A DNA stretch of 57,294 nt from assembly GCA_024690485.1 (NCBI GenBank), contig JAILPB010000117.1, positions 1 to 57,294 of the forward strand, given 5' to 3'. The notes beneath the pieces are model-generated. The model was not told where the DNA came from. It saw nothing but the letters and a program-made list of their open reading frames with translations, and ran no database searches. Source of the stretch: Butyrivibrio sp. Its GTDB lineage: Bacteria; Bacillota; Clostridia; Lachnospirales; Lachnospiraceae. This document shows, piece by piece, positions 33,790 to 42,933 of this stretch. The first letter of the stretch is position 1; every line of letters starts with the position of its first letter. Made by a program: the position numbers and the translations under genes.

Positions 33790-35846
33790 CAGATAACAAA
33801 TTTGATTATAAAAGTGCATATGAAAAAGAAAAGCTAAAGAGTGCAGCACTTGCACAGAAGGTAGCTGATCTTGAGGATAAAAATCAGGAGCTTGATTTTA
33901 AACTCAACAGGATTAAGAGTAATCCGATCTGGAAGGTAAGCACTCCTTTCAGAAAAACCATGCACTTTGTTATTAGACAAAAGGACAGAGTTAAGAATGC
34001 AGGATCAATTGGCGGCGTCATTGCAAAGGTAAAGTATAAGCAGATTGAGCGCAAGGCCAAGGTTCATTACGGAACAGAGAGTTTTCCTGATGAAGCAAGA
34101 AGAAATCAGGAGATGAGCGAGAAATTCGATAGAATGCCACTTATCAGCATTCTTGTACCGCTCTATAACACACCGGAAAATTTCCTTAGGGATATGATCG
34201 AGTCTGTGCTTGATCAGACCTATGTAAACTGGCAGCTTTGTCTTGCTGACGGTTCCGATGCTGAACATGCCTATGTTGAGCAGGTTGTAAGGGAATACGA
34301 GAAGGACGAGAGAGCAAAGAAGAGCGGTTTAGACGGAGCAGGCATTTTATATCACAGACTTGAAAAGAACACCGGAATTTCAGGTAATACCAACGAGTGT
34401 TTAAAGCTTGCGACAGGTGAATTTATAGGACTTTTGGATCATGATGATATTCTTCATCCTGAGGTTTTATATTATTACGTCAAGGCTATAAATGAGGAAA
34501 ATGCAGATTATCTTTACTGCGACGAGGCTACCTTCTCAGGAAAGAGCATCGATCACATGATAACCATGCATTTTAAGCCTGATTATGCACCTGACAACTT
34601 AAGAGCAAATAACTATATCTGCCACTTCAGCGTATTTAAGAGAAGTCTCCTCGACGGAACAGAGCTTTTCAGAACTCAGTTTGACGGAAGTCAGGACCAT
34701 GATATGATCCTCAGACTTACAGATAATGCCGAGAAGATTGTACATATTCCAAGACTTCTTTATTACTGGAGATCACACGCAGGAAGTGTTGCCTCTGATA
34801 TAAGCGCTAAGAGCTATGCTATTGATGCCGCAAGAGGAGCTGTGGCTGATCACCTGCGGCGTCACGGATATGAGCACTTCAAGATCACAAGTACCAGAGC
34901 TTTTGAGACTATTTTCAAAATAGCATACGAGGTTGAGGGTACACCCAAGATTTCCATAATTATCCCTACATGTGAGCATTTAGAGGATTTAAAGAGATGC
35001 CTTACATCAATCTATGAGAAGTCTACATATGACAATTATGAGATTATCCTTGTGGAAAACGGAAGCTCATCCAAGGAAATCAAGGCATATTATGATGAAC
35101 TTAGAAACGGAGCCATGAGCTCTGTGCTAAAAATAGTAGATTTCTACGAAGATAAGAATAATCTTTTGCCTGATGGTAAGAAGCCGGCATTTAACTATTC
35201 AAAAGTAGTTAATTACGGTGTTAAGCACAGTACAGGAGAGTATATTCTTCTTCTTAACAATGATACAGAAGTTATCACAGTGAACTGGATGGAAGAACTC
35301 CTTATGTACGCTCAGAGAGCGGATGTGGGAGCAGTTGGCGGAAAACTATATTTCCCCAATAGGAAGATCCAGCACGCAGGAATCGTATTAAGACTTGGTG
35401 CCCACAGAACAGCAGGCCATTGCCATTATGGTCAGGAGGGCATGAACCTCGGATACATGGGAAGACTTTGTTATGCACAGGACATGTCTGCAGTCACCGG
35501 AGCATGTCTCATGGTTTCAAGGGTGAAGTATGATGAAGTCGGTGGATTCGATGAGGGCTTTGAGGTGTCACTAAATGACGTTGATTTCTGTTTGAAACTT
35601 CGTGAAAAGAACTATCTCAACGTATTTACGCCTTTTGCTGAGATGTATCATTATGAGTCAGCCTCAAGAGGACTTGATCTTGAGGGCGAAAATGCTAAGA
35701 GATATGATGCAGAGTCAGAGCACTTCAGAACAAAGTGGAAGAGTGTTCTTGATAAGGGAGATCCTTATTACAATCCTAATTTTTCACTTGATAGAAGTGA
35801 TTTTTCACTTAATGTTGAGGGCTATAGCAGCCTTAGAAATGCATAA
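33786..35846 (+). CDS. Tandem GT2 glycosyltransferase with N-terminal coiled coil
   Basis: A protein of 686 residues. Residues 10-45 are a heptad-rich coiled coil (KEKLKSAALAQKVADLEDK), then a basic amphipathic part. Domain 1 (about 118-350) begins LISILVPLYNTPENFL and has LLDHDDIL and CDEATFSG. Domain 2 (about 390-650) begins KISIIIPTCEHLEDL and has LLLNNDTEVI, GGKLYFPNRKIQHAGI and SLNDVDFCLKL. Both look complete, so this may be a bifunctional rhamnosyl-type transferase making two linkages. It is translationally coupled to the previous GT2. The coiled coil could hold a partner such as the methyltransferase-kinase. Confidence 0.88.
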   Translation: MTDNKFDYKSAYEKEKLKSAALAQKVADLEDKNQELDFKLNRIKSNPIWKVSTPFRKTMHFVIRQKDRVKNAGSIGGVIAKVKYKQIERKAKVHYGTESFPDEARRNQEMSEKFDRMPLISILVPLYNTPENFLRDMIESVLDQTYVNWQLCLADGSDAEHAYVEQVVREYEKDERAKKSGLDGAGILYHRLEKNTGISGNTNECLKLATGEFIGLLDHDDILHPEVLYYYVKAINEENADYLYCDEATFSGKSIDHMITMHFKPDYAPDNLRANNYICHFSVFKRSLLDGTELFRTQFDGSQDHDMILRLTDNAEKIVHIPRLLYYWRSHAGSVASDISAKSYAIDAARGAVADHLRRHGYEHFKITSTRAFETIFKIAYEVEGTPKISIIIPTCEHLEDLKRCLTSIYEKSTYDNYEIILVENGSSSKEIKAYYDELRNGAMSSVLKIVDFYEDKNNLLPDGKKPAFNYSKVVNYGVKHSTGEYILLLNNDTEVITVNWMEELLMYAQRADVGAVGGKLYFPNRKIQHAGIVLRLGAHRTAGHCHYGQEGMNLGYMGRLCYAQDMSAVTGACLMVSRVKYDEVGGFDEGFEVSLNDVDFCLKLREKNYLNVFTPFAEMYHYESASRGLDLEGENAKRYDAESEHFRTKWKSVLDKGDPYYNPNFSLDRSDFSLNVEGYSSLRNA

Positions 35847-35956
35847 ATGCGGGATTTTTCCCGATGCATACATCGCTTGCTTTTTAAAAATATAAGTGTT
35901 TTACTTAAAGTGTATGAGAAGTACGTTATGAAAAGGTTTACTTGAAGGAGGTTAGA

Positions 35957-37699
35957 ATGAGCGAAGCGTTAAAACAGCTTGAATATTGGCTTAATGATTC
36001 TTATTTTGATGAGGATACCAAGAGTGAACTTCTGGCTATTCGCAATGATGAGAAGGAAGTAGAAGACAGATTTTATAGGGAGCTTGAGTTCGGCACAGGT
36101 GGTCTTCGCGGTGTAATCGGCGCAGGTACTAACCGTATGAATAAATATGTAGTTCGCAAAGCCACACAGGGACTTGCTAATTATATTAAGAAAAATGGTG
36201 GAGCAGACGGCGCAAAGAGAGGCGTAGCTATTTCCTACGACTGCAGACGTTTTTCACCGGAGTTTGCTGATGAGACAGCCAGATGCCTTGCAGCAAACGG
36301 AATTAAGGCATATGTATTTGATGAGCTTAGACCTACTCCTGAGCTTTCATTTGCTCTTAGAAAGCTTGGTTGTATCGCTGGTGTAATGATCACAGCTAGC
36401 CATAATCCGCCTGAATACAACGGATATAAGGCATATTGGGAGGATGGCGCACAGGTTACACCTCCTCATGATAACGGTATTATTACAGAAGTTAAGGCTA
36501 TTACAGACTTCCATGAAGTAAAGACTATGTCTAAGGAAGAGGCTGTAAAGGCTGGCCTTTACGAGATAATCGGAAAAGAAATTGATGATGCATACATGGT
36601 TGAGCTTAAGAAGCAGATTATTCACCTTGATGCGATCAAGGAAATGGCTGAGAAACTCACAGTTGTATATACACCTTTCCATGGAACAGGACTTGTTCCT
36701 GTAAAGAGAGTTCTTGCAGAGCTTGGATTTAAGAACGTATATATCGTTCCTGAGCAGGAGCTTCCGGATCCTGAGTTTACAACTCTTGAGTATCCTAATC
36801 CTGAGGATCCAAAGGCATTTAAACTTGCACTTGAACTTGCTAAGGAGAAGAATGCGGATATCGTTCTTGCAACAGACCCTGATGCAGACAGACTTGGTGT
36901 TTATGCTCTTGATACAAAGAGCGGCGAGTATATTCCTTTCACAGGAAATATGTCAGGTATGCTGATCGGTGAGTATATCCTTCGTGAGAGACAGGCTACA
37001 AATACAATGCCTGCTAATCCTGCCTTTGTAACAACTATTGTTACAACAAATATGGCTAGAAGAGTAGCCGAGAAGTACGGCCTTCATTACATTGAAGTCC
37101 TTACAGGATTTAAGTATATCGGTGAGCAGATCAAGCTTTTCGAAGAGCACGGTCAGGAATACAACTATGTATTTGGCCTTGAGGAGAGTTATGGATGCCT
37201 TGCAGGTACACATGCCCGTGATAAGGACGCTATCGTAGCAGTTATGATGCTCTGCGAAGTAGCAGCCTTCTGCAAGAAGAACAACATGACTTTGTGGGAT
37301 GCTATGATCGATATGTACGAGGATTATGGCTACTACAGAGAGGGACAGTACTCAATTACCATGAAGGGTATCGAGGGAGCAAAGGAAATTGCTGCTCTTA
37401 TGGACAGACTTAGAAGCAATCCTCCAAAGACAATTGGTGAGTGGACAGTTGAAGAGTTCCGCGATTATAAGACAGGGGAGACAGTAAACCTTTCTACAGG
37501 AGAAAAGGGTAAGACAGGACTTCCTGAGTCAAATGTACTTTACTTTGCACTAAATGGAGATTCATGGTGCTGCGCACGTCCTTCTGGAACAGAGCCCAAG
37601 ATTAAGTTCTACATGGGCGTTAAGGGCACAAGTCTTGAGGATGCAGATAAGAAGCAGCAGGAGCTTACTGACGCTGTTAAGGCATTTGTTGAGAAATAA
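35957..37699 (+). CDS. pgcA: Phosphoglucomutase/phosphomannomutase
   Basis: A protein of about 580 residues of the PgcA type, interconverting glucose-6-phosphate and glucose-1-phosphate. ATG 35957 has AAGGAGG six bases upstream, which decides against TTG 35942. The phosphorylated serine is Ser148 in ITASHNPPEYNGYK. Metal binding is in TDPDADRLG, sugar specificity in FGLEESYG, and phosphate binding in ARPSGTEPKIKFY. It supplies glucose-1-phosphate to RmlA. The 110-base gap before it holds a small CGGGA/TCCCG hairpin (35850-35863) without a T-run and no clear promoter. A perfect terminator follows the gene. Confidence 0.96.
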   Translation: MSEALKQLEYWLNDSYFDEDTKSELLAIRNDEKEVEDRFYRELEFGTGGLRGVIGAGTNRMNKYVVRKATQGLANYIKKNGGADGAKRGVAISYDCRRFSPEFADETARCLAANGIKAYVFDELRPTPELSFALRKLGCIAGVMITASHNPPEYNGYKAYWEDGAQVTPPHDNGIITEVKAITDFHEVKTMSKEEAVKAGLYEIIGKEIDDAYMVELKKQIIHLDAIKEMAEKLTVVYTPFHGTGLVPVKRVLAELGFKNVYIVPEQELPDPEFTTLEYPNPEDPKAFKLALELAKEKNADIVLATDPDADRLGVYALDTKSGEYIPFTGNMSGMLIGEYILRERQATNTMPANPAFVTTIVTTNMARRVAEKYGLHYIEVLTGFKYIGEQIKLFEEHGQEYNYVFGLEESYGCLAGTHARDKDAIVAVMMLCEVAAFCKKNNMTLWDAMIDMYEDYGYYREGQYSITMKGIEGAKEIAALMDRLRSNPPKTIGEWTVEEFRDYKTGETVNLSTGEKGKTGLPESNVLYFALNGDSWCCARPSGTEPKIKFYMGVKGTSLEDADKKQQELTDAVKAFVEK

Positions 37700-37721
37700 T
37701 AAAAATTTGAAGTATTTGAAG

Positions 37722-37755
37722 GGGTGCTACAACTAATAAATGTAGCACCCTTTTT
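37722..37755 (+). terminator. Intrinsic terminator after pgcA
   Basis: GGGTGCTACA (37722-37731) pairs perfectly with TGTAGCACCC (37741-37750) around a nine-base loop, followed by TTTTT. Confidence 0.92.
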
Positions 37756-37791
37756 ATGCCTTAAATCCTTTATATACGCTAAATAATGATA

Positions 37792-37797
37792 TATAAT
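37792..37797 (+). promoter_or_regulatory. -10 box directly before a GT2 start codon
   Basis: TATAAT at 37792-37797 ends seven bases before ATG 37805. Transcription would begin at or next to the start codon, and no ribosome binding site is visible, so the message may be leaderless. The -35 region (TTTATA, 37769-37774) is weak. Confidence 0.45.
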
Positions 37798-37804
37798 TGA
37801 ATCT

Positions 37805-39217
37805 ATGTTGAACAATATTAAGAAAACAATTGCATATGCCAGAAGAAACGGAATAACCGATGCGGTAATGGCTGCTGCAGAGAGAATTCATGATCAGAAG
37901 GCAGATAACTATACTTACGAATTACCTGCAGAAGAAGAGCTGGAGAAGCAAAGAAAATGGTATCGTGCTTTATTGAATGATGCCAACAAGTCAAAGATGC
38001 TTCCTCTTATAAGTATAATCGTGCCCTGTTATAACACGGATAAGGTATTCCTTAAGGATATGATAGATTCAGTTATCGGTCAGACCTATGGTAAGTGGGA
38101 ATTGATCCTTGCAGAAGCTCCCGTTTCTGTAAAACGTCACGACGGAAAGATGGTTCATACATATCCTCTTAGAGATACTATTGGCGAGTATCATGTCAGA
38201 GATGGAAGGGTGCGCTATCTTCAACTTAAAAGCAATGCGGGCATATCAGAAAATACGAACGGAGCCCTTGACATAGCAAGAGGTGACTATATAGCACTTT
38301 TGGATCACGACGATATCCTTACTCCGGATGCACTTTGCGAGGTATCGATAGCGGCAATCAAGAACTATCCGAGGTTAATTTATTCAAATGAGGATAAGTG
38401 TGATGCTGAAGGAAAGAATTTCTTTCAATGTCATAAAAAACCTTCGTTTAATCCGGACCTGTTCCTTTCAAATAATTATATATGCCACTTCACAACAATA
38501 AGATCAGATGTTATCTTTGGGTGCCGCTTTAGAAGTGAGTATGATGGTGCGCAGGATTATGATTTATTCCTGCGGGCTATCGGAGATACCATGTGGGATA
38601 CGAAGAACGCCAAAAAGCAGGTTGTTCATATTCCAAAGGTTTTATACCATTGGAGAAGTCATGACAATTCCACATCAAGTAACCCTGCCAGCAAATCATA
38701 CGCATATGAAGCAGGACAAAATGCAGTCAGAGACTTTTTAAAAACACATGATATTAAAGCAGACGTGGAGCAGTTAAAGCACGTGGGCTTTTACAGAGTT
38801 GTATATAGGGACGATCCGTTCTTTTTCAGGAAAGACCTTGGAGTAATAGGCGGAAAGCTTGTAGACAAAAATGGTACCATAGTTGGTGGAAACTACAAAG
38901 AAAATGGTAACGTGCGTTATGATAAGCTGCCAAAGGGCTTTAGTGGTGGCTATCAGCATCTGGCAGTTTTGCAGCAGGATGCAGAGGCGGTGGATTTTAG
39001 ATGTATGAAGATCCGCCCGGAATTGTACGACCTTTATAAGCAAACATTTGATATGTCCTATTCCGATACCACAAACGAGGAGAAGAGAGTTAGCTTTAGT
39101 AAGCTTATGGACGAGCAGGAGATAAGACAGAAGAGCATTCAGTTCTGCAAAAAGGCTCGGGAGATGGGCTACAGAGTAATGTGGGATCCGGAACTGGTGA
39201 GAACTCTTAATAAATGA
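37805..39217 (+). CDS. GT2 glycosyltransferase with a truncated second domain
   Basis: A protein of 470 residues. The GT2 domain (about 65-300) opens LISIIVPCYNTDKVFLKDM, has LQLKSNAGISENTNGAL, LLDHDDIL and SNEDKCD, and ends with NYICHFTTIR and YDLFLRA. Residues 340-470 resemble only the back part of a second GT2 domain (VIGGKLVDKNGTIVGG). This is the mirror image of the truncated first domain in the gene at 31699. The N-terminus MLNNIKKTIAYARRNG is typical of such transferases, so ATG 37805 seems the true start although it has no Shine-Dalgarno sequence. It opens the operon that includes the initiating phosphotransferase. Confidence 0.83.
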   Translation: MLNNIKKTIAYARRNGITDAVMAAAERIHDQKADNYTYELPAEEELEKQRKWYRALLNDANKSKMLPLISIIVPCYNTDKVFLKDMIDSVIGQTYGKWELILAEAPVSVKRHDGKMVHTYPLRDTIGEYHVRDGRVRYLQLKSNAGISENTNGALDIARGDYIALLDHDDILTPDALCEVSIAAIKNYPRLIYSNEDKCDAEGKNFFQCHKKPSFNPDLFLSNNYICHFTTIRSDVIFGCRFRSEYDGAQDYDLFLRAIGDTMWDTKNAKKQVVHIPKVLYHWRSHDNSTSSNPASKSYAYEAGQNAVRDFLKTHDIKADVEQLKHVGFYRVVYRDDPFFFRKDLGVIGGKLVDKNGTIVGGNYKENGNVRYDKLPKGFSGGYQHLAVLQQDAEAVDFRCMKIRPELYDLYKQTFDMSYSDTTNEEKRVSFSKLMDEQEIRQKSIQFCKKAREMGYRVMWDPELVRTLNK

Positions 39218-39226
39218 AGCCGGGAT

Positions 39227-40228
39227 ATGATCAATATGACAAATACTGAAAATAAAGTTACGATAGTTATTCCTAATTATAACGGCATAAAGTTCCTTGA
39301 TAACTGCTTAAGGAGCCTTTCAAGACAAACGGTAAAAGCAGATGTTATTGTTGTGGATAATGGTTCAGATGATGCCGGAATCCCTGATGCGAAGGAAAAG
39401 ATAAAGGCGCATCCTGACAGGTATCCTAATGTACAGTTTAAGGTACTGTCTGCAAATACCGGATTTGCGAATGCTGTTAATGTTGGAATTTCAATGTGTA
39501 ACACGGAATATGTTATTTTACTAAATAATGACACTGTTGCAGATGAGAGAATGACTGAGAGACTTTTGTATGCCATAGAACGCAGAAAGAATATTTTCTC
39601 GGTAGGCGCCAAGATGCTTTCCATGAAAAACAGACATCTGATAGATGACGCTGGAGATTTGTACTGCGCGCTGGGATGGGCATTTTCTCCTGCAAGAGAT
39701 AAAAATAGCACAAGTTATTCCAAACCTGCGCAAGTGACGTCAGCCTGTGCTGGTGCTGCTATTTACAGAAAAAGCATAATGGATGAGATTGGCGGATTTG
39801 ATGAAGCACACTTTTGCTATCTTGAAGATGTAGATGTGGGCTATAGAGCCAGAATTTGCGGATACGAGAATTGGTATGAACCAACGGCTGTAGTATATCA
39901 TGCAGGTAGTGGTACTTCCGGGTCCAGATACAACGTGTTTAAGGAGGAGCTCACGGTAGCAAATAACTTGTATCTGATCTACAAGAATATGCCTGCATTT
40001 CAGATAATAGTCAATCTGCCGTTATTGATTCTTGGAATACTGATCAAACAAATATATTTTATGAAAAAAGGTTTGGGGGCAGCTTATGCCAAGGGCCTTC
40101 TTAAGGGAATTAAGAAGATAATAAGACACTGCGACAAAAAGGTAGCTTTTGATAGTAAGAACATCAAAAATTACCTTGTAATCGAGCTTGAACTGCTTGT
40201 AAACTGCATTCGCAGGCTTGTTGGTTAA
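39227..40228 (+). CDS. GT2 rhamnosyltransferase-like protein
   Basis: A protein of 333 residues of the WbbL/RfbF-type GT2 group. It starts with VTIVIPNYNGIKFLDNCL, then VVDNGSDD, ANTGFANAVNVGI and LLNNDTVAD with the metal acids. AGAAIYRKSIMDEIGGFDEAHFCYLEDVD is the classical rhamnosyltransferase segment. A hydrophobic stretch near residue 255-275 may touch the membrane. It begins 9 bases after the previous gene with GGGAT as a weak site; ATG 39236 is an alternative start. It probably adds an early sugar to the lipid-linked chain started by the product of the next gene. Confidence 0.88.
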   Translation: MINMTNTENKVTIVIPNYNGIKFLDNCLRSLSRQTVKADVIVVDNGSDDAGIPDAKEKIKAHPDRYPNVQFKVLSANTGFANAVNVGISMCNTEYVILLNNDTVADERMTERLLYAIERRKNIFSVGAKMLSMKNRHLIDDAGDLYCALGWAFSPARDKNSTSYSKPAQVTSACAGAAIYRKSIMDEIGGFDEAHFCYLEDVDVGYRARICGYENWYEPTAVVYHAGSGTSGSRYNVFKEELTVANNLYLIYKNMPAFQIIVNLPLLILGILIKQIYFMKKGLGAAYAKGLLKGIKKIIRHCDKKVAFDSKNIKNYLVIELELLVNCIRRLVG

Positions 40229-40255
40229 GGTCAAGTGGTATAAAAGGATGTAGAT

Positions 40256-41665
40256 ATGATTAAAGACAATCAGACAAATCTGAATAGGCTTCACATCGTT
40301 GGAGACGGTATAATAATTGCCTGTTCTTACATACTTGCCTGGTATTTGAGGTTTGAATCTGCTTTTTCAAACATTGATCCCAGTGTAGGTATTCTGGAAA
40401 TGGGGACATACTTTTCTGCCCTCTATTTTTTGATACCAGGATATTTAATTTTATATAGCATGTTTAACCTCTATACTCCCAGACGTGCTACCAGAATGCG
40501 ATATGAGCTGTATAACATCTTTATGGCCAACATTATTGGTGTTATCGGCTTCCTTGTTGCTCTGTACATGATCCACCAGGATGACTTCTCCAGAGCGATG
40601 ATCGGTATCTTTTTCTGTGTAAATGTCATTCTTGGCGGTCTTTCCAGGATTCTTCTTAGGAGATTCCTTAGATATATCAGAAGAAGAGGATACAATTTAA
40701 AGCACATTCTGCTGGTTGGATATTCCCGTTCTGCAGAGGGCTATATCAGCAGAATTAACAATAATCCCCAGTGGGGTTATGTTGTTTCCGGAATACTTGA
40801 TGACATGGTTCCGGTGGGAACTTCCTACCACGGCGTAAAAGTAATTGGAGAAATCGACGAGCTTAACAACTTCCTCATAAAAAATCAGTATGATGAGATA
40901 ACCATTACTTTGCCACTGGATAGATATGACAGACTTGAGGAACTGGTCGATACCTGTGAGATGTCAGGTGTTCATACCAAGTTTATACCTGATTACACAA
41001 GTCTTTTCCCCAGCAATCCGTATACTGAGGAAATACTTGGACTTCCTGTAATCAATATCAGATATGTGCCTCTTACAAACGGAGTAAACTCTATTGTTAA
41101 GCGCATAGCTGACATATTAGGTTCTCTTGTGGGAATAATCATCGCATCTCCTGTTATGCTTGCTGCAGCTATTGCTGTTAAGGCTTCAAGTCCCGGACCT
41201 ATAATATTCAAGCAGGAACGTGTGGGCTATCATGGCAAGAAATTTATGATGTATAAATTCAGAACCATGGAACTTCAGTCTGAAAAGGCAGAAAAGAAGG
41301 GATGGACCACAAAAAACGATCCCCGTGTAACAAAGGTCGGAAGAATCTTAAGAAGCACAAGTATTGATGAACTTCCACAGCTATTTAACATTTTGATCGG
41401 TGAGATGTCACTTGTTGGACCAAGACCTGAGAGGCCTCAGTTTGTAGAAAAATTTAAGATGGACATACCAAGATATATGGTAAAACATCAGGTACGTCCC
41501 GGCCTTACGGGATGGGCGCAGATAAACGGTTACAGAGGAGATACATCTATCAGAAAACGTATAGAGTATGACATTTATTACATTGAAAACTGGACTTTTG
41601 GTTTTGATATAAGGATTCTGATCGGAACAGTTTTTCACGGTTTTGTGAATAAGAATGCTTATTAA
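40256..41665 (+). CDS. Undecaprenyl-phosphate sugar phosphotransferase (WbaP/CpsE-like)
   Basis: A protein of 469 residues that starts a polysaccharide chain by moving a sugar-1-phosphate to undecaprenyl phosphate. The N-terminal half has four or five helices and a nucleotide-binding-like middle region ([13 protein letters not shown]). The C-terminal bacterial sugar transferase domain has [55 protein letters not shown] and [18 protein letters not shown]. The layout matches glucose- or galactose-1-phosphate transferases of the exopolysaccharide type. It is coupled to GT2 genes upstream and the LCP gene downstream. Confidence 0.95.
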   Translation: MIKDNQTNLNRLHIVGDGIIIACSYILAWYLRFESAFSNIDPSVGILEMGTYFSALYFLIPGYLILYSMFNLYTPRRATRMRYELYNIFMANIIGVIGFLVALYMIHQDDFSRAMIGIFFCVNVILGGLSRILLRRFLRYIRRRGYNLKHILLVGYSRSAEGYISRINNNPQWGYVVSGILDDMVPVGTSYHGVKVIGEIDELNNFLIKNQYDEITITLPLDRYDRLEELVDTCEMSGVHTKFIPDYTSLFPSNPYTEEILGLPVINIRYVPLTNGVNSIVKRIADILGSLVGIIIASPVMLAAAIAVKASSPGPIIFKQERVGYHGKKFMMYKFRTMELQSEKAEKKGWTTKNDPRVTKVGRILRSTSIDELPQLFNILIGEMSLVGPRPERPQFVEKFKMDIPRYMVKHQVRPGLTGWAQINGYRGDTSIRKRIEYDIYYIENWTFGFDIRILIGTVFHGFVNKNAY

Positions 41666-41733
41666 ACTTGTATAATTTGTCGTTTTATGGCAAAATAGGT
41701 CAGTGTAAAAAAATCAAAAGGAGATTTACTGAC

Positions 41734-42867
41734 ATGTCGAATCGATATGACGACGAGCTCAGAGGAAATAGAAGTAGCAGAGGCTCATCGAGGGGAACAG
41801 GAAGAAAAGGCGCTAAGAGAAAAAATAATAAGAAGGCACTGATAATACTGGGAATTGAAATTGCGGTATTGGCAGTTTTAGCAGTAATATTCTACGTAGT
41901 CTTTGTAGGGGTTGGAGTTGATAAAGTTCAGAAGGTTAACCTGGACGAAGAGAAGATCGCAAGCAGCGTTAACAGCGGTGTTGAAGATAACGAACAGATG
42001 ACAGGCTATACTAATATTGCTTTGTTCGGTGTTGATGGTAGAAAGGGAGAACTTGAGAAGAAGACCAGAAGTGATACCATCATCATTGCGTCAATCAATA
42101 ACGAGACCGGTGATATTAAGCTTGTATCAGTATACAGAGATACTTATCTTAATCTCAGCAACGACAGTTACAACAAGTGTAACACTGCATATGCAGCAGG
42201 CGGTCCGGAGCAGGCAATATCCATGCTTAATATGAACCTTGATATGGATATTACAGACTTTGTTACTATCGGCTTTGGCGGACTTACAGATGTTGTTAAT
42301 GAACTTGGCGGCGTAGAGATCGATATTGAGGAGAGTGAGATTCCTCACCTTAATAACTATCAGTCAACAATGGCAGATGAGCTTGGTATGAAGTACACAC
42401 CTGTTACAGAGACAGGACTTCAGACACTTGATGGTCTTCAGGCTACAGCTTACTGCAGAATCAGATATACAGCAGGTGATGACTTCAGAAGAGCTGAGAG
42501 ACAGAGAACAGTTCTTATGGCAATCCTTGATAAGGCTAAGACAGCTTCAACAGGCGAGCTTGAGAGAGTAGCCAAGAAAGTATTCAGCGAGACCTATACT
42601 TCATTTGACCTCGACGGAATTATAAAGCTTCTGTCTAATGTATCAAATTACAAGGTTGTAGAGAATGACGGATTTCCTACAGCAGATTACAGAACTACCG
42701 GTACAATGGGTAAGAAGGGAAGTTGTGTAATTCCTAAGGATCTTGCAACAAACGTTAAGTGGTTACATGAGTTCCTGTTTGAAGATGCAGGTTATCAGGT
42801 ATCCGACAGTGTTCAAAAATACAGTGATAAGATAGCTGCTGATGCTGCTGAGTATTTAGGCGAATAA
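41734..42867 (+). CDS. LytR-CpsA-Psr family wall-polymer ligase
   Basis: A protein of about 377 residues starting at ATG 41734 with AAAGGAG upstream; a TTG 66 bases earlier has no such site. Residues 1-35 are Arg/Ser/Gly-rich and cytoplasmic, and one helix spans about 38-60. The outer LCP domain begins NIALFGVDGRKGE, has SDTIIIASINNETGDIKLVSVYRDTYL with the catalytic arginine, and ends in YCRIRYTAGDDFRRAERQR. LCP proteins transfer lipid-linked polymers to peptidoglycan. Placed right after the initiating transferase, it likely attaches this cluster's polysaccharide to the wall. A TATAAT at 41671 may add a local promoter. Confidence 0.94.
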   Translation: MSNRYDDELRGNRSSRGSSRGTGRKGAKRKNNKKALIILGIEIAVLAVLAVIFYVVFVGVGVDKVQKVNLDEEKIASSVNSGVEDNEQMTGYTNIALFGVDGRKGELEKKTRSDTIIIASINNETGDIKLVSVYRDTYLNLSNDSYNKCNTAYAAGGPEQAISMLNMNLDMDITDFVTIGFGGLTDVVNELGGVEIDIEESEIPHLNNYQSTMADELGMKYTPVTETGLQTLDGLQATAYCRIRYTAGDDFRRAERQRTVLMAILDKAKTASTGELERVAKKVFSETYTSFDLDGIIKLLSNVSNYKVVENDGFPTADYRTTGTMGKKGSCVIPKDLATNVKWLHEFLFEDAGYQVSDSVQKYSDKIAADAAEYLGE

Positions 42868-42882
42868 AGGCAACTTGTGTTG

Positions 42883-42912
42883 AGGCCCCAGTGTTAGCTG
42901 GGGCCTTATTTT
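42883..42912 (+). terminator. Intrinsic terminator after the LCP gene
   Basis: AGGCCCCAG (42883-42891) pairs perfectly with CTGGGGCCT (42898-42906) around TGTTAG, followed by TATTTT. Confidence 0.88.
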
Positions 42913-42933
42913 GAGTAGAGTTCTAGGAGAAAT

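Noticed and set aside
31699..35846. Frameshift explaining the truncated GT2 domain
   Set aside because: The first domain of 31699 lacks its front in the same frame with a sound start and no leftover coding sequence upstream, so it looks like a real domain loss.
35850..35863. Terminator after the tandem GT2 gene
   Set aside because: The five-pair hairpin is not followed by a T-run, so termination is doubtful.
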